NCBI GenBank assembly: GCA_026120185.1
Contig: JANUWF010001783.1
Span: forward strand, 837,001-901,000
DNA from: Voacanga thouarsii
Taxonomy: Eukaryota; Streptophyta; Magnoliopsida; Gentianales; Apocynaceae
Length of the DNA stretch: 64,000 nucleotides
Direction of reading: 5' to 3'
The notes under the pieces were generated by a model, which saw only the letters and a list, made by a program, of their open reading frames with translations, was not told where the DNA came from and did not search any database. This document shows positions 48,597 through 58,270 of the stretch, one piece after another (the first letter of the stretch is position 1; every line of letters starts with the position of its first letter). The position numbers and the translations under genes are program-made.

Positions 48597-49826
48597 CACT
48601 AGGTACACTTTGTTCTTCCTCTGTTTTGCTCTATTTTTGGCCGTCTTTTCTTTGGCAGGCAGAATGGACCTGGCGTTAGGTATACTTGCCGGACCTAGTG
48701 CCAGGTCTGTTCTGGAAAAATTCCTAAAGCTTGCTGAACTTTGCTGCTGGACAGAATGGACCCGGTGCCTAGTCCGCTGGCTGGCCCTGGTGCCAGGTGC
48801 TTTCTGGTTTTGTGCACTTTTTGCTCGATTTTAACTTAAATCTACATATATTTGCCAAAAACACATTTTACAAGTAAAATGTCTTATAGGAAGGAATATG
48901 CCTAGTTATTACGATATATGTATCTTAAAACAACCTCAAATAACTAGGAAAAGAATGGTGATTTTAACCCCTATCATTTGGTTTTACCAAAACCTTTCAA
49001 CTAATCAACAAATCAAGATTCACCCTAAATGGGTTTTACACCACAACCTTGATACATAAAGAGGATTATGGAAATAAAATCGAGATAGCTCACTTTTTTG
49101 AGTAGATATACAAACAAATGAGCTCCAACAACCTTTACCTTTTTTGAAGCAATTTGATTTCACCTTAAAGCATTATGAAAAGGTGATTTTTGTATTCTAG
49201 AGTGTAAGAGCATTTATTAAAAAAATAAGACACAAATCTACTTTAAAATTGTGTTTTGAAACCTTTTATAAGAGCAAAAAGTAGCTTCTAACGGTTAGAA
49301 ATGACTAGTTTCATGTTGTCAGATTTGCCAGAGTTTTGGACTCAAGGATCGGATGATGTTGCATCCAAAAAGTAAGTCCAAAATGGCACTTTTTTAGGCA
49401 GAATCGATTTGACACTATTCACAGAGTTTTGGACAAAGCTTTTGGATGCAGAGTCATCTAAACTACTCAATCCAAAATTTTGAAGACTTAAAACTTTGAA
49501 ATCTTTTGTTTGTGTGTTTCAAGGTAGAAATGAATTGAATCATAAGGTAAGGAAGACATAGGAATTTACGTAAATAATTCCTTAATAAAGATTCCTAGTC
49601 TAAGGTTCTTCCACAAGAATTTCTTGGTATGCAATCTCTTAAGCTTGGTCTTCTACTTGATCATACATTCTTAGATTCTATTGCTCAGGAGTTGCTTAGC
49701 AATCTTAGTTGCACGCCTTGGAAGAACTGAGGTCAAACATGTCCTATTACATATAAATCACACAAGTTAGTCCTCATTAATATTTATCATAATTTAAAAT
49801 ACAAGAGAATGCCCTTAGGGCTAACA

Positions 49827-49841
49827 ATCTCTCCCTTTTTG
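49827..49841 (-). other. Polypurine tract of element F
   Basis: The minus strand reads TTTGTCATCACTCAAAAAGG then GAGAGAT immediately before TGTTAG of the LTR, the usual phrase at the 3' LTR of Sirevirus-like Ty1 elements. A second tract reading CAGGGGGAGTTT lies at about 58713-58702. Confidence 0.75.
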
Positions 49842-50435
49842 AGTGATGACAAACTTGATGGGATTGTGATACAAAAATAATGATATGTACAGTACATACA
49901 TGATAGATCGAGAGAAATAAGAATATTTTTCATTAAGATGCAATCTCTCATCATAAGAATTGATAGGAGTTAGAATTATTATTATTTTCTTAGTTATTTG
50001 AGGCTAAATTGAGACACTTTTAATACAATAACTAGTCATATTCCTTCTTATTTGATATTTCCTTTATAAAAATGATTTTTTGTAATTTTATACAAAAATA
50101 GGTGAAATTTAGAATTAATTGTGTATTTTTCCAGTCCAGTCCTAGCACCCAGCCAAGAAGATGGACCTGGCACCGGTCCTATCCTGGAAATATAGAGAAA
50201 AGTGGAAAAACAATAGAGGAAATAGAGGAGAAATTGGAATTTGGGTAAAAGAATTGAAAAGGAGAAAGTGGCTCAAAGGTCAAAGGCACAACTCGGTTCA
50301 TCACATACGGCTTCACAAAAAACAAACAAAAGCAACAAAAGCAAAAGAAACAACTTTTGGTAGGACAAAGAGAAAAGTCAACAAAAAAGGAAAGCAAAAG
50401 GACAAAAGGAAGAAATTGGATTTCGGATGGCTTGT

Positions 50436-50578
50436 GGCTCAATTGAGCCGATGCAAGGAAAATGACTCAATTGAGCCGACATAACAGCATAAGAAGGAAA
50501 CAAATCTGTGCGGCTTCGGTGGCTCAATTGAGTTGATGCAACACAAAAACACAGATTTTGTTGGCTCAATTGGAAGCC
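50436..50578 (+). promoter_or_regulatory. Array of GGCTCAATTGAGCC palindromes upstream of TATA in D LTR
   Basis: The perfect 14-base palindrome GGCTCAATTGAGCC is at 50436-50449. Variants follow at 50464-50477 (GACTCAATTGAGCC), 50521-50534 and 50563-50578, the first and third followed by GATGCAA. The 3' LTR has the same array at 55174-55187, 55202-55215 and 55259-55272. It lies about 0.2-0.35 kb upstream of the TATA-like box, a plausible enhancer position; function is inference. Confidence 0.7.
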
Positions 50579-50785
50579 AAATTCCACAATTTCAATTCAT
50601 CAAGAAAAGAATGTCATAAGCACAAAATGACAAGGAAGACTTCAACTTCTCAATTCTTTCAAATTAAAGGTGGTGGACCCTTAGTTTTTTTTTTTTTTTT
50701 AGATTTTACTAATCCTTTTTTATTTTGGATTTTTTAGGCAAATACTTCTTCTTTACTTAGAATTTTTTTTAGGAACTTTGTAAGC

Positions 50786-50796
50786 CTATAAATAAA
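50786..50796 (+). promoter_or_regulatory. TATA-like box in 5' LTR of D
   Basis: CTATAAATAAA within GTAAGCCTATAAATAAAGGC. It is conserved at 16065-16075 (R1) and 55515-55525 (3' LTR), each followed by a GTRCACAAT-containing stretch about 40 bases on, near the likely transcription start. Confidence 0.7.
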
Positions 50797-51544
50797 GGCT
50801 AATTACCTTAGAAAAGGAGGTGCACAATATAGGGACTTAGACATATTTTTTAGAGTGCATCACCAATATTTTCTCTAGAGGAATTACTCAAGGAGCATTG
50901 ATTCTTGGAGGAGTTTTCATTGGGAATTGAAAAGCTTGTCTATGAGTATTTATCTCTTTCCTTTGTTTTCTTTTTCTTGAACAATGATGATTTTAATTCT
51001 TTAATTATATTTAGATATTATTCTTGGATTTATGATTTTAAGTTAATTTAGTTCTTTGATTAAGTAATTATTTTCTTTGGTGTTTGATTACTTGATTTCA
51101 TTAGTTATCAATGCGAGTTCTGCTAATTGACTTTGACATAACAATGTGAGGAGTTGCATTGCATTGATTTCGTATTTGTTAAATCTTGATGGATTTGAAT
51201 GATGAAGTTAGCATTTTAGAACTAAGTGATCAAAGGTTATGTTAATTTTACCTTGACATAAGGTTATTAGCTAATTTCATGTTTATAAGGAATTGAGCCT
51301 AATGCATGTTTTGGTTATGTTAGCTTGATTAACAAATTTGTTAATATGAATCAAAATATAGGATTCCATAGATTGACAAATGAAGTGAAATTTACCTAAG
51401 TAAATTCATGACTTGTGAAATGATTGAATTTTACTTTATATTCCTTCATGATACCAAGAAAATAATTGGTTATGATAAGTATTGGATGATTCATGACATA
51501 CTTTTGAGAATAACTATTTGATTACATGTTTTTCTCTCCATGAG

Positions 51545-51580
<36 letters not shown>

Positions 51581-51813
51581 TTTTTATTTTGATTTCTTTA
51601 TTAATTTAGTTGATAGGTTAAATAATGAAAGAAAGTAATTAGTATGTACTTGTTCCTTTGAGGATCGATACTTGTTAATTCCCTATACTATGCTTGCGAT
51701 GAGTATACTTGCTCACATGTGTATTTTGGGATTAATGTTTTAATTAAAACTTGATTAAGGGATGGATTTAAAATTGATGATTCTATATACCTAAAATTTA
51801 TGCATCAAGTTTT

Positions 51814-51830
51814 TGGCACCGCTACCGGGG
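51814..51830 (+). other. Primer binding site of element D (tRNA-Asp type)
   Basis: TGGCACCGCTACCGGGG six bases after the LTR end, matching TGGCGCCGTTGCCGGGG at 14 of 17 positions. The following AACAATATCATGAAAGCTTG is also conserved beside the primer site of E. Confidence 0.82.
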
Positions 51831-53554
51831 AACAATATCATGAAAGCTTGGATGTTGTTGATTTAACCATGTTTATATGTTTATATATTTATATGTAAAT
51901 ATGTATATACGTTCCTTGTATGAATAAGTGCCATAGTTTGTTATTTGTATAATTGTATTTTAATTTCACTATATGTTGTAAATAAGTAAATAGGTAGATT
52001 TATGTTAATAATTACTAACTTGTCTTTTTATGTTTGTATATATTGTATATTTAGTTATTTAATTTTACTAATCCAATTTTAATGTGAAATATGTGTACTA
52101 ATTGTATTTTTAATTGGATGATTTTTATGTCTATAATTTTAAGTCAATACTAATTCTTTTTCTTGTCAAGTCTGGACTTTTGCTGACACGATATTTTAGA
52201 CGGACTGAATTTATTTTATTTTATTTTATTATTTATTTATTTATTTATAATTTTAGTTTAATATTTAATTTATGAATTTAGTGTTCATGCATTCAATTAG
52301 GATAGTTTTTCATTATGTAAAAAAAAATTAGGGCTAGAGTGGACCTGGTGCTGGTCCCGAAAATGGACTTGGTGCCGGGTTAGCAATGGCCAATGCAAAA
52401 AAATAAAAAAATAAAAAAATGGTAGAGCTTACTTGGTGCCAGTCCAGAAAATGGCCCTGGCACCGGGCCAGCTCTGTCCAATAGTAACCGTATGCAAAAA
52501 AAAAAAAAAAGTTCATTTTTTTTTTGGTTTGTTTCCTTATTCTTCCTATTTTGTCCTTTTCTTCTTTTTCATTTTTCTTTGGTTTTCTTGTTTGTTTCTC
52601 TTGTTTGTCTTGTTCTTCTATTTTTCTTACTTCTTTGATTTTTTTGTATTTTTTTAAATTTTTTCTTTTTTCCTTTTCCCCTAGAATGATACTTTCGTTT
52701 CTCTATTTTTCATTCCTTTCCTTTATCTTCGTCTTCCCCTTCTTTTTCATATTGATCTTCTTCTTCTTTAAATTATCCCCCATGAATTAAAAATTTTAAA
52801 GATCATACGTTAAGGAGTACATTGGTGGAAAAACTCGCCTCATGATAAGGTAGATTTTACCCTCTTGAATTTCTTGGCATTTTGTAAATTTAATTTTGAG
52901 GAAAAATTTACTAGACAAGGACATATCTTTGATTATGTTTCTTTAGTGGTAGAAAAATGCATAGAATGGATAGTGAGTCTTGTAATTGTGTCTCAAAGTT
53001 AGCTATGCATTTTTCTGAAATTTTTGCAAATATGGAATCTTGGCCTCCTTGTGATATTTTGTTATGTTGATTGAAGTTGGTTGACATTGTGTTTTTGCTA
53101 GCTACGTTGGATATTCTCCTTGTTTTTTTTTTCTTAAGCTCCAACAATTTGGAAAAGTTCTTTACTGAAAAAAGAAACCATGTGCAAAGTGTGAGACAAG
53201 AAGAACCTCGTGAACCGTTCGGAGGCTGTGGTGGTCTATTTGGTGGTTATTTTGGACAATCTGGAGGCCCGTTTGGAGGCTCTACTTCGAGGGGGACTTA
53301 AAGGTTTTGACTTTCTATTTTTCTCTTCATTTGATTTTTATTGAGCTTTTATCTTATTTTCTTTCAAATTCCTTTTTAGGCTTTTACTTGTGTGTTTGTT
53401 TTTCTTTTTGTAGGATTATGTCACTAGCAATAATTCTTCCAACTTTTTGAAGGATGAACTTCTTTTTTTGTGGAGCTAATCTGCCTTGGGGAGTATTATT
53501 TTCTTTTCCCTCTATACATTCTTGGTCCCTTGGTTATGCTTTAGTGTGATATTT
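51831..53554 (+). other. 5' interior of element D, no gag or pol
   Basis: AT-rich leader, then two GGCRCC-type motif clusters (52337-52380 and 52433-52475), a T/C-rich run (52515-52790), and a weak coding-like patch at about 52900-53300. That patch ends in a Gly/Phe-rich stretch (FGGCGGLFGGYFGQSGGPFG) with a stop at 53301. I do not recognise a family. The patch could be remains of a C-terminal part of a former ORF or chance. Confidence 0.5.
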
Positions 53555-54698
53555 TAGGCCATTGAGGACAATGTCCGATTTAAGTGTGGGAGAGAGATTT
53601 AATATTTTCTCAAGTGCATCTTTGTGATTTTCAATGGATTTTCAATGATATATGTGTGAATTGTTGAAATTGTTGAAGTTTTGAACTTTGTTTTTGGCCT
53701 ATGATAAGGTTATAATTTTCTCTTTCACTTTGGATATGGATTTTTCATTCAAATTGGTTGGATTTTTATTTAAAAAGATAAACTTGTGTATTAAGTTGTA
53801 TTTTGTTAAGGCTTGAGAATTTAGGTTAACCTTGGTTATATTTGATATTTAAGTTTTATTTTTTTCTTTGAGTTTGAACATGGGTGATATGATGAAATAT
53901 GGGAAGATTTGTAGATTAATTCCTGTATTATGGATTTAAAATTTGCTTGACTTTGAGTTTTGAATAAGGAATGTAGGGAAAAAAAATTGAGTTGAAAAAA
54001 AAAATGTGAGATGAAAAAAAAATTGAGTTGAAAAAAAATTGTGAGATGAAAAGAATTAAGTTGAAAAAAAAAAGTGCTCTTATTTTAAATCTTTGAAGAC
54101 TTTTAGCTGAAAACGGGGTCAATATGGGGAGAAGTAGGAAATGAATTCGATGCACTCTCTTGACGTTATCCCTAAGGCAAAAAGGCAAGAAAGAGCAAAG
54201 AAAGAAAGAAAGAAAGAATTGTTGAAAAAAAATGTTAAAAAAAAAATGGTGACTAGAAGGGGCCAATATGGTGTGTAAAGAGAAATCCATACATTTGAAA
54301 ATATCAATTTCCAATGTCATAGAAAAAAAAAAAGAAAGAGAGAAGAATGGAGTGTTTTCCTTGTTTCACTAACTCGAGTTTTATAAATTTGAGTTTATAA
54401 TGCTTGAATTGGTTAAACGACATGTATGATTTATCAATGTTTTGGCTTGAGGAGTGGAATAATTTTCTTGTACTAGATATAAGCTTGTTTAACTTAACAT
54501 TGATGGCCTTGGGATTATTTGATTTAATGCATGAGTTTACAAAGGTTTTTAAAGGGTGAATGAGTGACAATTTTTTATCCAAGGTTGAAAAAAAATTATG
54601 ACTTTATTATTGATGAATATGAAAAGAAATAAATTGTTTTACCTATTTTGTTTAAGTATTTACTTGAGAACAAAAAAAGATTCAAGTGTGGGGGTATG
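53555..54698 (+). other. Conserved 3' block and polypurine tract of element D
   Basis: Starts with GGCCATTGAGGACAATGTCC then GATTTAAGTGTGGGAGAG (about 53549-53590). It contains GTCAATATGGGGAGAAG (54118-54134) followed by CGATGCACTCTCTTGACG, and ends with the polypurine tract CAAGTGTGGGGGTATG (54683-54698). Both AAGTGTGGG tracts and the middle words occur in E. A-rich runs with GAAAAAAAATTG repeats fill 53980-54070. No long ORF. Confidence 0.72.
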
Positions 54699-56959
54699 TG
54701 ATAGGGGTTAAAATCATCATTATTTTCCTAGTTATTTGAGGTTAAGTTGAGACACTTTTAATACAATAACTAGTCTTATTCATTCCTATTTGATATTTCC
54801 CTTATAGAAATATTTTTTTGTAATTTTATACAAGAATAGGTGAAATTTAGAGCTAATTGTGTATTTTTCTAGTCCGGACCTAACACCAGGCCAAGAAGAT
54901 GGACTTGGCACCTGTCCTATCTTGGAAACACAGAGAAAAGCGGAAAAATAGTAGAGGAAACAAAGGAGAAATTGGAACTTGGGTAAAAGAATTGAAAAGG
55001 AGAAAGTGGCTCAAAGGTCAAAGGCACTGCTCGGTTCATCACTTATGACTTCACCAAAAACAAACGAAAGAAACAAAAGCAAAAAAAACAAATTTTGGTG
55101 GGACAAAGAGAAAAGTCAACAAAAATGGAAAGCAAAAGGACAAAAGGAAGAAATCAGATTTTGGATGGTTTGCGGCTCAATTGAGCCGATGCAAGGAAAA
55201 CGGCTCAATTGAGCCAACGCAACAACATGAGAAGGAAACAAATTCGTGTGGCTTCAATGGCTTAATTGAGCCGATGCAAGACAAAAACACAGATTTCATT
55301 GGCTCAATTGGAAGCGAAATTCCACAATTTCAATTCATCAAGAAAAGAATGTTGTCAGCACAAAATGACAAGGAAGACTTCAGCTTCTCAATTCTTTCAA
55401 ATTAAAGGCGGTGGACCCTTTGATTTTATTTAGATTTTACTAATCCTTTTTGGTTTTAGATTTTTAGGAAAATACTTCTTCTTTACTTAGGATTCTTTTG
55501 CGAACTTTGTAAGCCTATAAATAAAGGCTAATTACCTTAGAAAAGGAGGTGCACAATGTAGGGACTTAGACATATTTTTTAGAATGCATCACTAATATTT
55601 TTTCTAGAGGAATTACTCAAGGAGCTATTGGAATATATGCACTCTAGACTAGTTTTCTGATGTAATTATAGAAGTTATTAATAAAATAATTTATTCTCAA
55701 AATATGTTTGTGAATTTACATTTTATTTGTGTACGATTTTTGTTTGGAAAGGACCCATTGTGTTTAAGTAAGTGATCTATGTGAATGGTGGTCTTTCAAT
55801 GTAAGGTATGGATCACGAGTTGCTTAACACATAAATGTTTGTTCTTAACTAATTGATGAGAATAGGAATCTCATCATGTTTAGGTTATTGTGTTATGAAT
55901 TCCAAATAGGGAATGACTTACTTTTAACTAGTAAGTAGTCTACTCACTTCATAGCATGAGCGTATTTTGAATATGTAGAACAAGACTTGTAATAGTGATT
56001 TCTAAAAGTACTATTTAGAAGAAACCCAAGCTATTACTGCTACAGCGTGGATTAATACTCTACCGCTTGAGTATGAGTTGGTGGTTTGACAAAGCTAGAA
56101 GCATGTACTTTGATGTGCTGTAGAGCCGATATACTTGTATGTTGGGTATATGTGACTAGTTAGTTAAGACAGACTTGTACAAGATAGCTTCTGTGCTATA
56201 TCGTCCATTGTGACTGTTCAAATGATCTAAATATATAGGGCATTGGGGAACATGACTTGGATGTTACTTTAGGGTAGCTCATTTGGAAAGTGAAAACATT
56301 CCAGTAGTTGTAGATCATTGGATTAAAGATCTAAGGATAGTAGATGTCTATTAGAGAGTTGTTTGTACACTCTTCCTCTCTAAAAGTCAAAGACTTTGTT
56401 AATGCAGTATTATCCTTGGAGTCAATATTTTCTTATAGTGATATTAGGAAATATTTAAAATACAAAATATAGGTTTTGGTCATTTTGGTCTATATAACAG
56501 GGGTATTTTGGTTATTTTAGTATCCAAGGCGATATGTCTTTTAGTCCCCGGAATAGCCCTTATGTCCTGACAGCTTTGGATTAAGGAATTGGTCTTGATA
56601 CTTATGGATTTTATTTTATTTTATTTAAGTAGTTAATTTATTATTGGACTGGAATAAAATAAAAGTGAGTATATATTTTATGTAGTTTAATTGGTTAATT
56701 AATTATTTAGGGCCCAAAGCCCAGATTGAAAAATTAGAAAATTAAACTAGGTATAAACTAGATAAATGGCCTAATATTTATATTGGTCTATTTGGGCTTG
56801 TTAATTATTTATTGGGCTGTTTAATGAAGCCCAGAAAATAAATAATTAAGACTTATTATTTATGGGTGTTCAAGCCCAAGAGTAAATAATTTTATCTGGC
56901 CCAATGAATAAGACCAAGGGTAAAATAAAATAAAAATTAATTAATTAAATATAAAAAAT

Positions 56960-56981
56960 AATACGGGATGGATCCCGTATT
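56960..56981. repeat. Hairpin-forming inverted repeat in LTR of J
   Basis: Arms AATACGGGAT and ATCCCGTATT, 10 bases each and perfectly complementary, with a two-base centre. It lies upstream of the LTR end in an otherwise AT-rich stretch. Confidence 0.85.
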
Positions 56982-57386
56982 GTTTTACGTGAAAGATAAT
57001 AAAAAGCATGGTGCTTTTTGTTTCATGTTGTTGGTCTCTTTTTCCCTCTGTGAATTTATGAAAAGAAAAGAAATGCAATCAAGACCAATGTGAAAAAAAA
57101 TAGAGATAGCCAAGGCTGTGAAGGAATTCACAGAGGCTAAAGTGAAGCAAATCCAACATTTTGTGAGCTTCATCGGCTGAGGAAAGGGTACCATTTTGGA
57201 AGCTCAAAAGCTTTGCGTGAATGAGACGAAGTCGATGTTTACAAGGACGTGATCCTGTAGCTTCAAACATCCCGGTACATACATCTTCTTCAATGCCAAT
57301 AATGTCATTCAAATATAGAGGTAAATTTTTTTCATTCTATAAGCATGCTTTCGGTTTCATCATTTTTGTGATTTTTGTCCTTCAAG

Positions 57387-57399
57387 TGGTATCAGAGCC
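57387..57399 (+). other. Primer binding site of element J (tRNA-iMet)
   Basis: TGGTATCAGAGCC, preceded by an LTR end in TTCA and two bases. This is the standard start of plant initiator-methionine primer sites. Confidence 0.85.
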
Positions 57400-58270
57400 A
57401 TGGTTTGGCAAATGTAGGAAGCATGCTAGGCTTAACTAAAATAAGAAAATATTTGTTTTGAATGCTTTCTGTGAACCTTTGCATTTTTGGTATGGGATAG
57501 TCTCTGTGTAAGTTTCGTGAATGGAAGCATAGGAACATTGTAATTTACTGCTTTCTTAGATGAAACATGTAAGCCCATTATTTTTAAGGGCATAGGAGCT
57601 TATTAAGTGGCTTTACATGCTGTCTGGACAAAAGAACCAGAAGAAGAAATGAAAAATCGCAGGAAAAGTTGGAGAAGATAAGCCAAGCCAGGCCGCAAGT
57701 CGAGTCGAGCCGAAAATGTGAGGGGAGCCGAGCTGGCTGTAGCTCCATCAGCTGGTGAGGACGGCTTCCTCGCAGAAGCCTCTGGCTTCCTCACGGCATG
57801 CGAGGAAGCCTTCTATAGATTGACAAACAAAGTGAAATTTACCTAAGTAAATTCATGACTTGTGAAACGATTGAGTTTTACTTTATATTCCTTCATGATG
57901 CCAGGAAAATAATTGGTTATGATAAGTATTAGATGATTCATGACATACTTTTGAGAATAACTATTTGATTACATGTGTTTCTCTCCATAAGTTATATATA
58001 TATATATATATATATATATGATATTATTTTTATTTTTATTTTTATTTTCATTTCTTTGTTAATTTAGTTGATAGGTTAAATAATGAAAGAAAAGTGATTA
58101 GTGTGTACTTGTTCCTTTGAGGATCGATACTCGTTAATTTCTTGTACTATGCTTGCAATGAGTATACTTGCTCACATGTGTATTTTGGGATTAATGTTTT
58201 AATTAAAACTTGATTAAGGAATGGATTTAAAATTTATTATTTTTATACCCAGAATTTACGCATCAGGAAT

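Larger units (their letters stand above)
37306..48976 (-). mobile_element. Element E: Athila/Tat-like Ty3 element with gag and an extra ORF but no pol
   Basis: Minus-strand element with 5' LTR 48976-43093 (split by solo LTR A3), a tRNA-Asp-type primer site, gag (about 42700-41448), an env-like ORF (40497-39409), a non-coding 3' region, a polypurine tract (37954-37939) and a 633-base 3' LTR. Target duplications read CTTGG (37301-37305) and TTTGG (48977-48981). The interior is about 5.15 kb. No protease, RT, RNase H or integrase can be seen between gag and the second ORF. It would need enzymes from an autonomous relative. Confidence 0.85.
43093..48976 (-). mobile_element. 5' LTR of element E, split by solo LTR A3
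   Basis: In LTR sense it starts TGATAGGGGTTAAAATCACC at 48976 and ends TTTACGCATTA at 43093. Without A3 and the duplicated bases it is about 1.54 kb. It has a TATA-like CTATAAAAATATAAG (in LTR sense) at about 44109-44093, and arrays of GGCRCC palindromes at 48656-48806 and 44216-44259. Confidence 0.82.
36868..49826 (-). mobile_element. 3' LTR of element F, split by element E
   Basis: In LTR sense it starts TGTTAGCCCTAAGGGC at 49826 after the polypurine tract and ends near ACCCCCTCTAAGGTTTTTCA at about 36868. Without E the LTR is about 1.28 kb (48982-49826 plus 36868-37305). It includes the phrase ATAGTGATTCAATCTACCAA followed by a CTACATCCACTACC word (37158-37216 on the plus strand), a feature I associate with Sirevirus LTRs. 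The left end is set by the TG next to the gag of G and may be off by a few bases. Confidence 0.72.
49961..51807 (+). mobile_element. 5' LTR of element D
   Basis: Starts TGATAGGAGTTAGAATT and ends AAATTTATGCATCA, 1,847 bases, homologous to R1 and to the two parts of the 3' LTR. A TATA-like CTATAAATAAA is at 50786-50796, a T-run near 50690, a TA tract at about 51547-51576, and the palindrome array at 50436-50578. Confidence 0.88.
55626..57811 (+). mobile_element. Element J: partial Ty1/copia element (5' LTR, primer site, leader)
   Basis: LTR from TATTGGAATATATGCACTCT at 55626 to GTCCTTCA at 57384 (about 1.76 kb), then a tRNA-iMet primer site (57387-57399) and about 410 bases of leader that stop abruptly at 57811 where the LTR of D resumes. 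No gag or pol and no 3' LTR are present, so the rest was deleted, together with part of the host LTR. The class is inferred from the LTR start and primer site; Ty1/copia is likely but not proven. Confidence 0.68.
49961..58265 (+). mobile_element. Element D: pol-less element of the D/E family
   Basis: Plus-strand element with 5' LTR 49961-51807, primer site 51814-51830, an interior of only 2.9 kb, polypurine tract 54683-54698 and 3' LTR 54699-58265 (split by J). Flanks read AGAAT (49956-49960) and GGAAT (58266-58270), four of five matching. The interior has neither gag nor pol, only the conserved 3' block shared with E and some unrecognised sequence, so it is a fully non-autonomous (LARD-like) derivative. 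Confidence 0.86.
54699..58265 (+). mobile_element. 3' LTR of element D, split by element J
   Basis: Begins TGATAGGGGTTAAAATCATC right after the polypurine tract and matches the 5' LTR to about 55625. It is interrupted by J and resumes at about 57812 (CTATAGATTGACAAACAAAG) to the end TTTACGCATCA at 58265. About 0.45 kb present in the 5' LTR (roughly 50910-51365) is missing at the insertion. Confidence 0.87.

Noticed and set aside
53071..53301. Gly/Phe-rich protein of 76 codons in element D
   Set aside because: No start context, family or conserved partner in E could be shown; noted within the D interior but not called as a gene.
54979..55405. Lys-rich ORFs in the 3' LTR of D
   Set aside because: The matching region of the 5' LTR (50161-50484) reads a similar Lys/Arg-rich frame only because the LTR is A-rich there; no domain, and it lies in U3.
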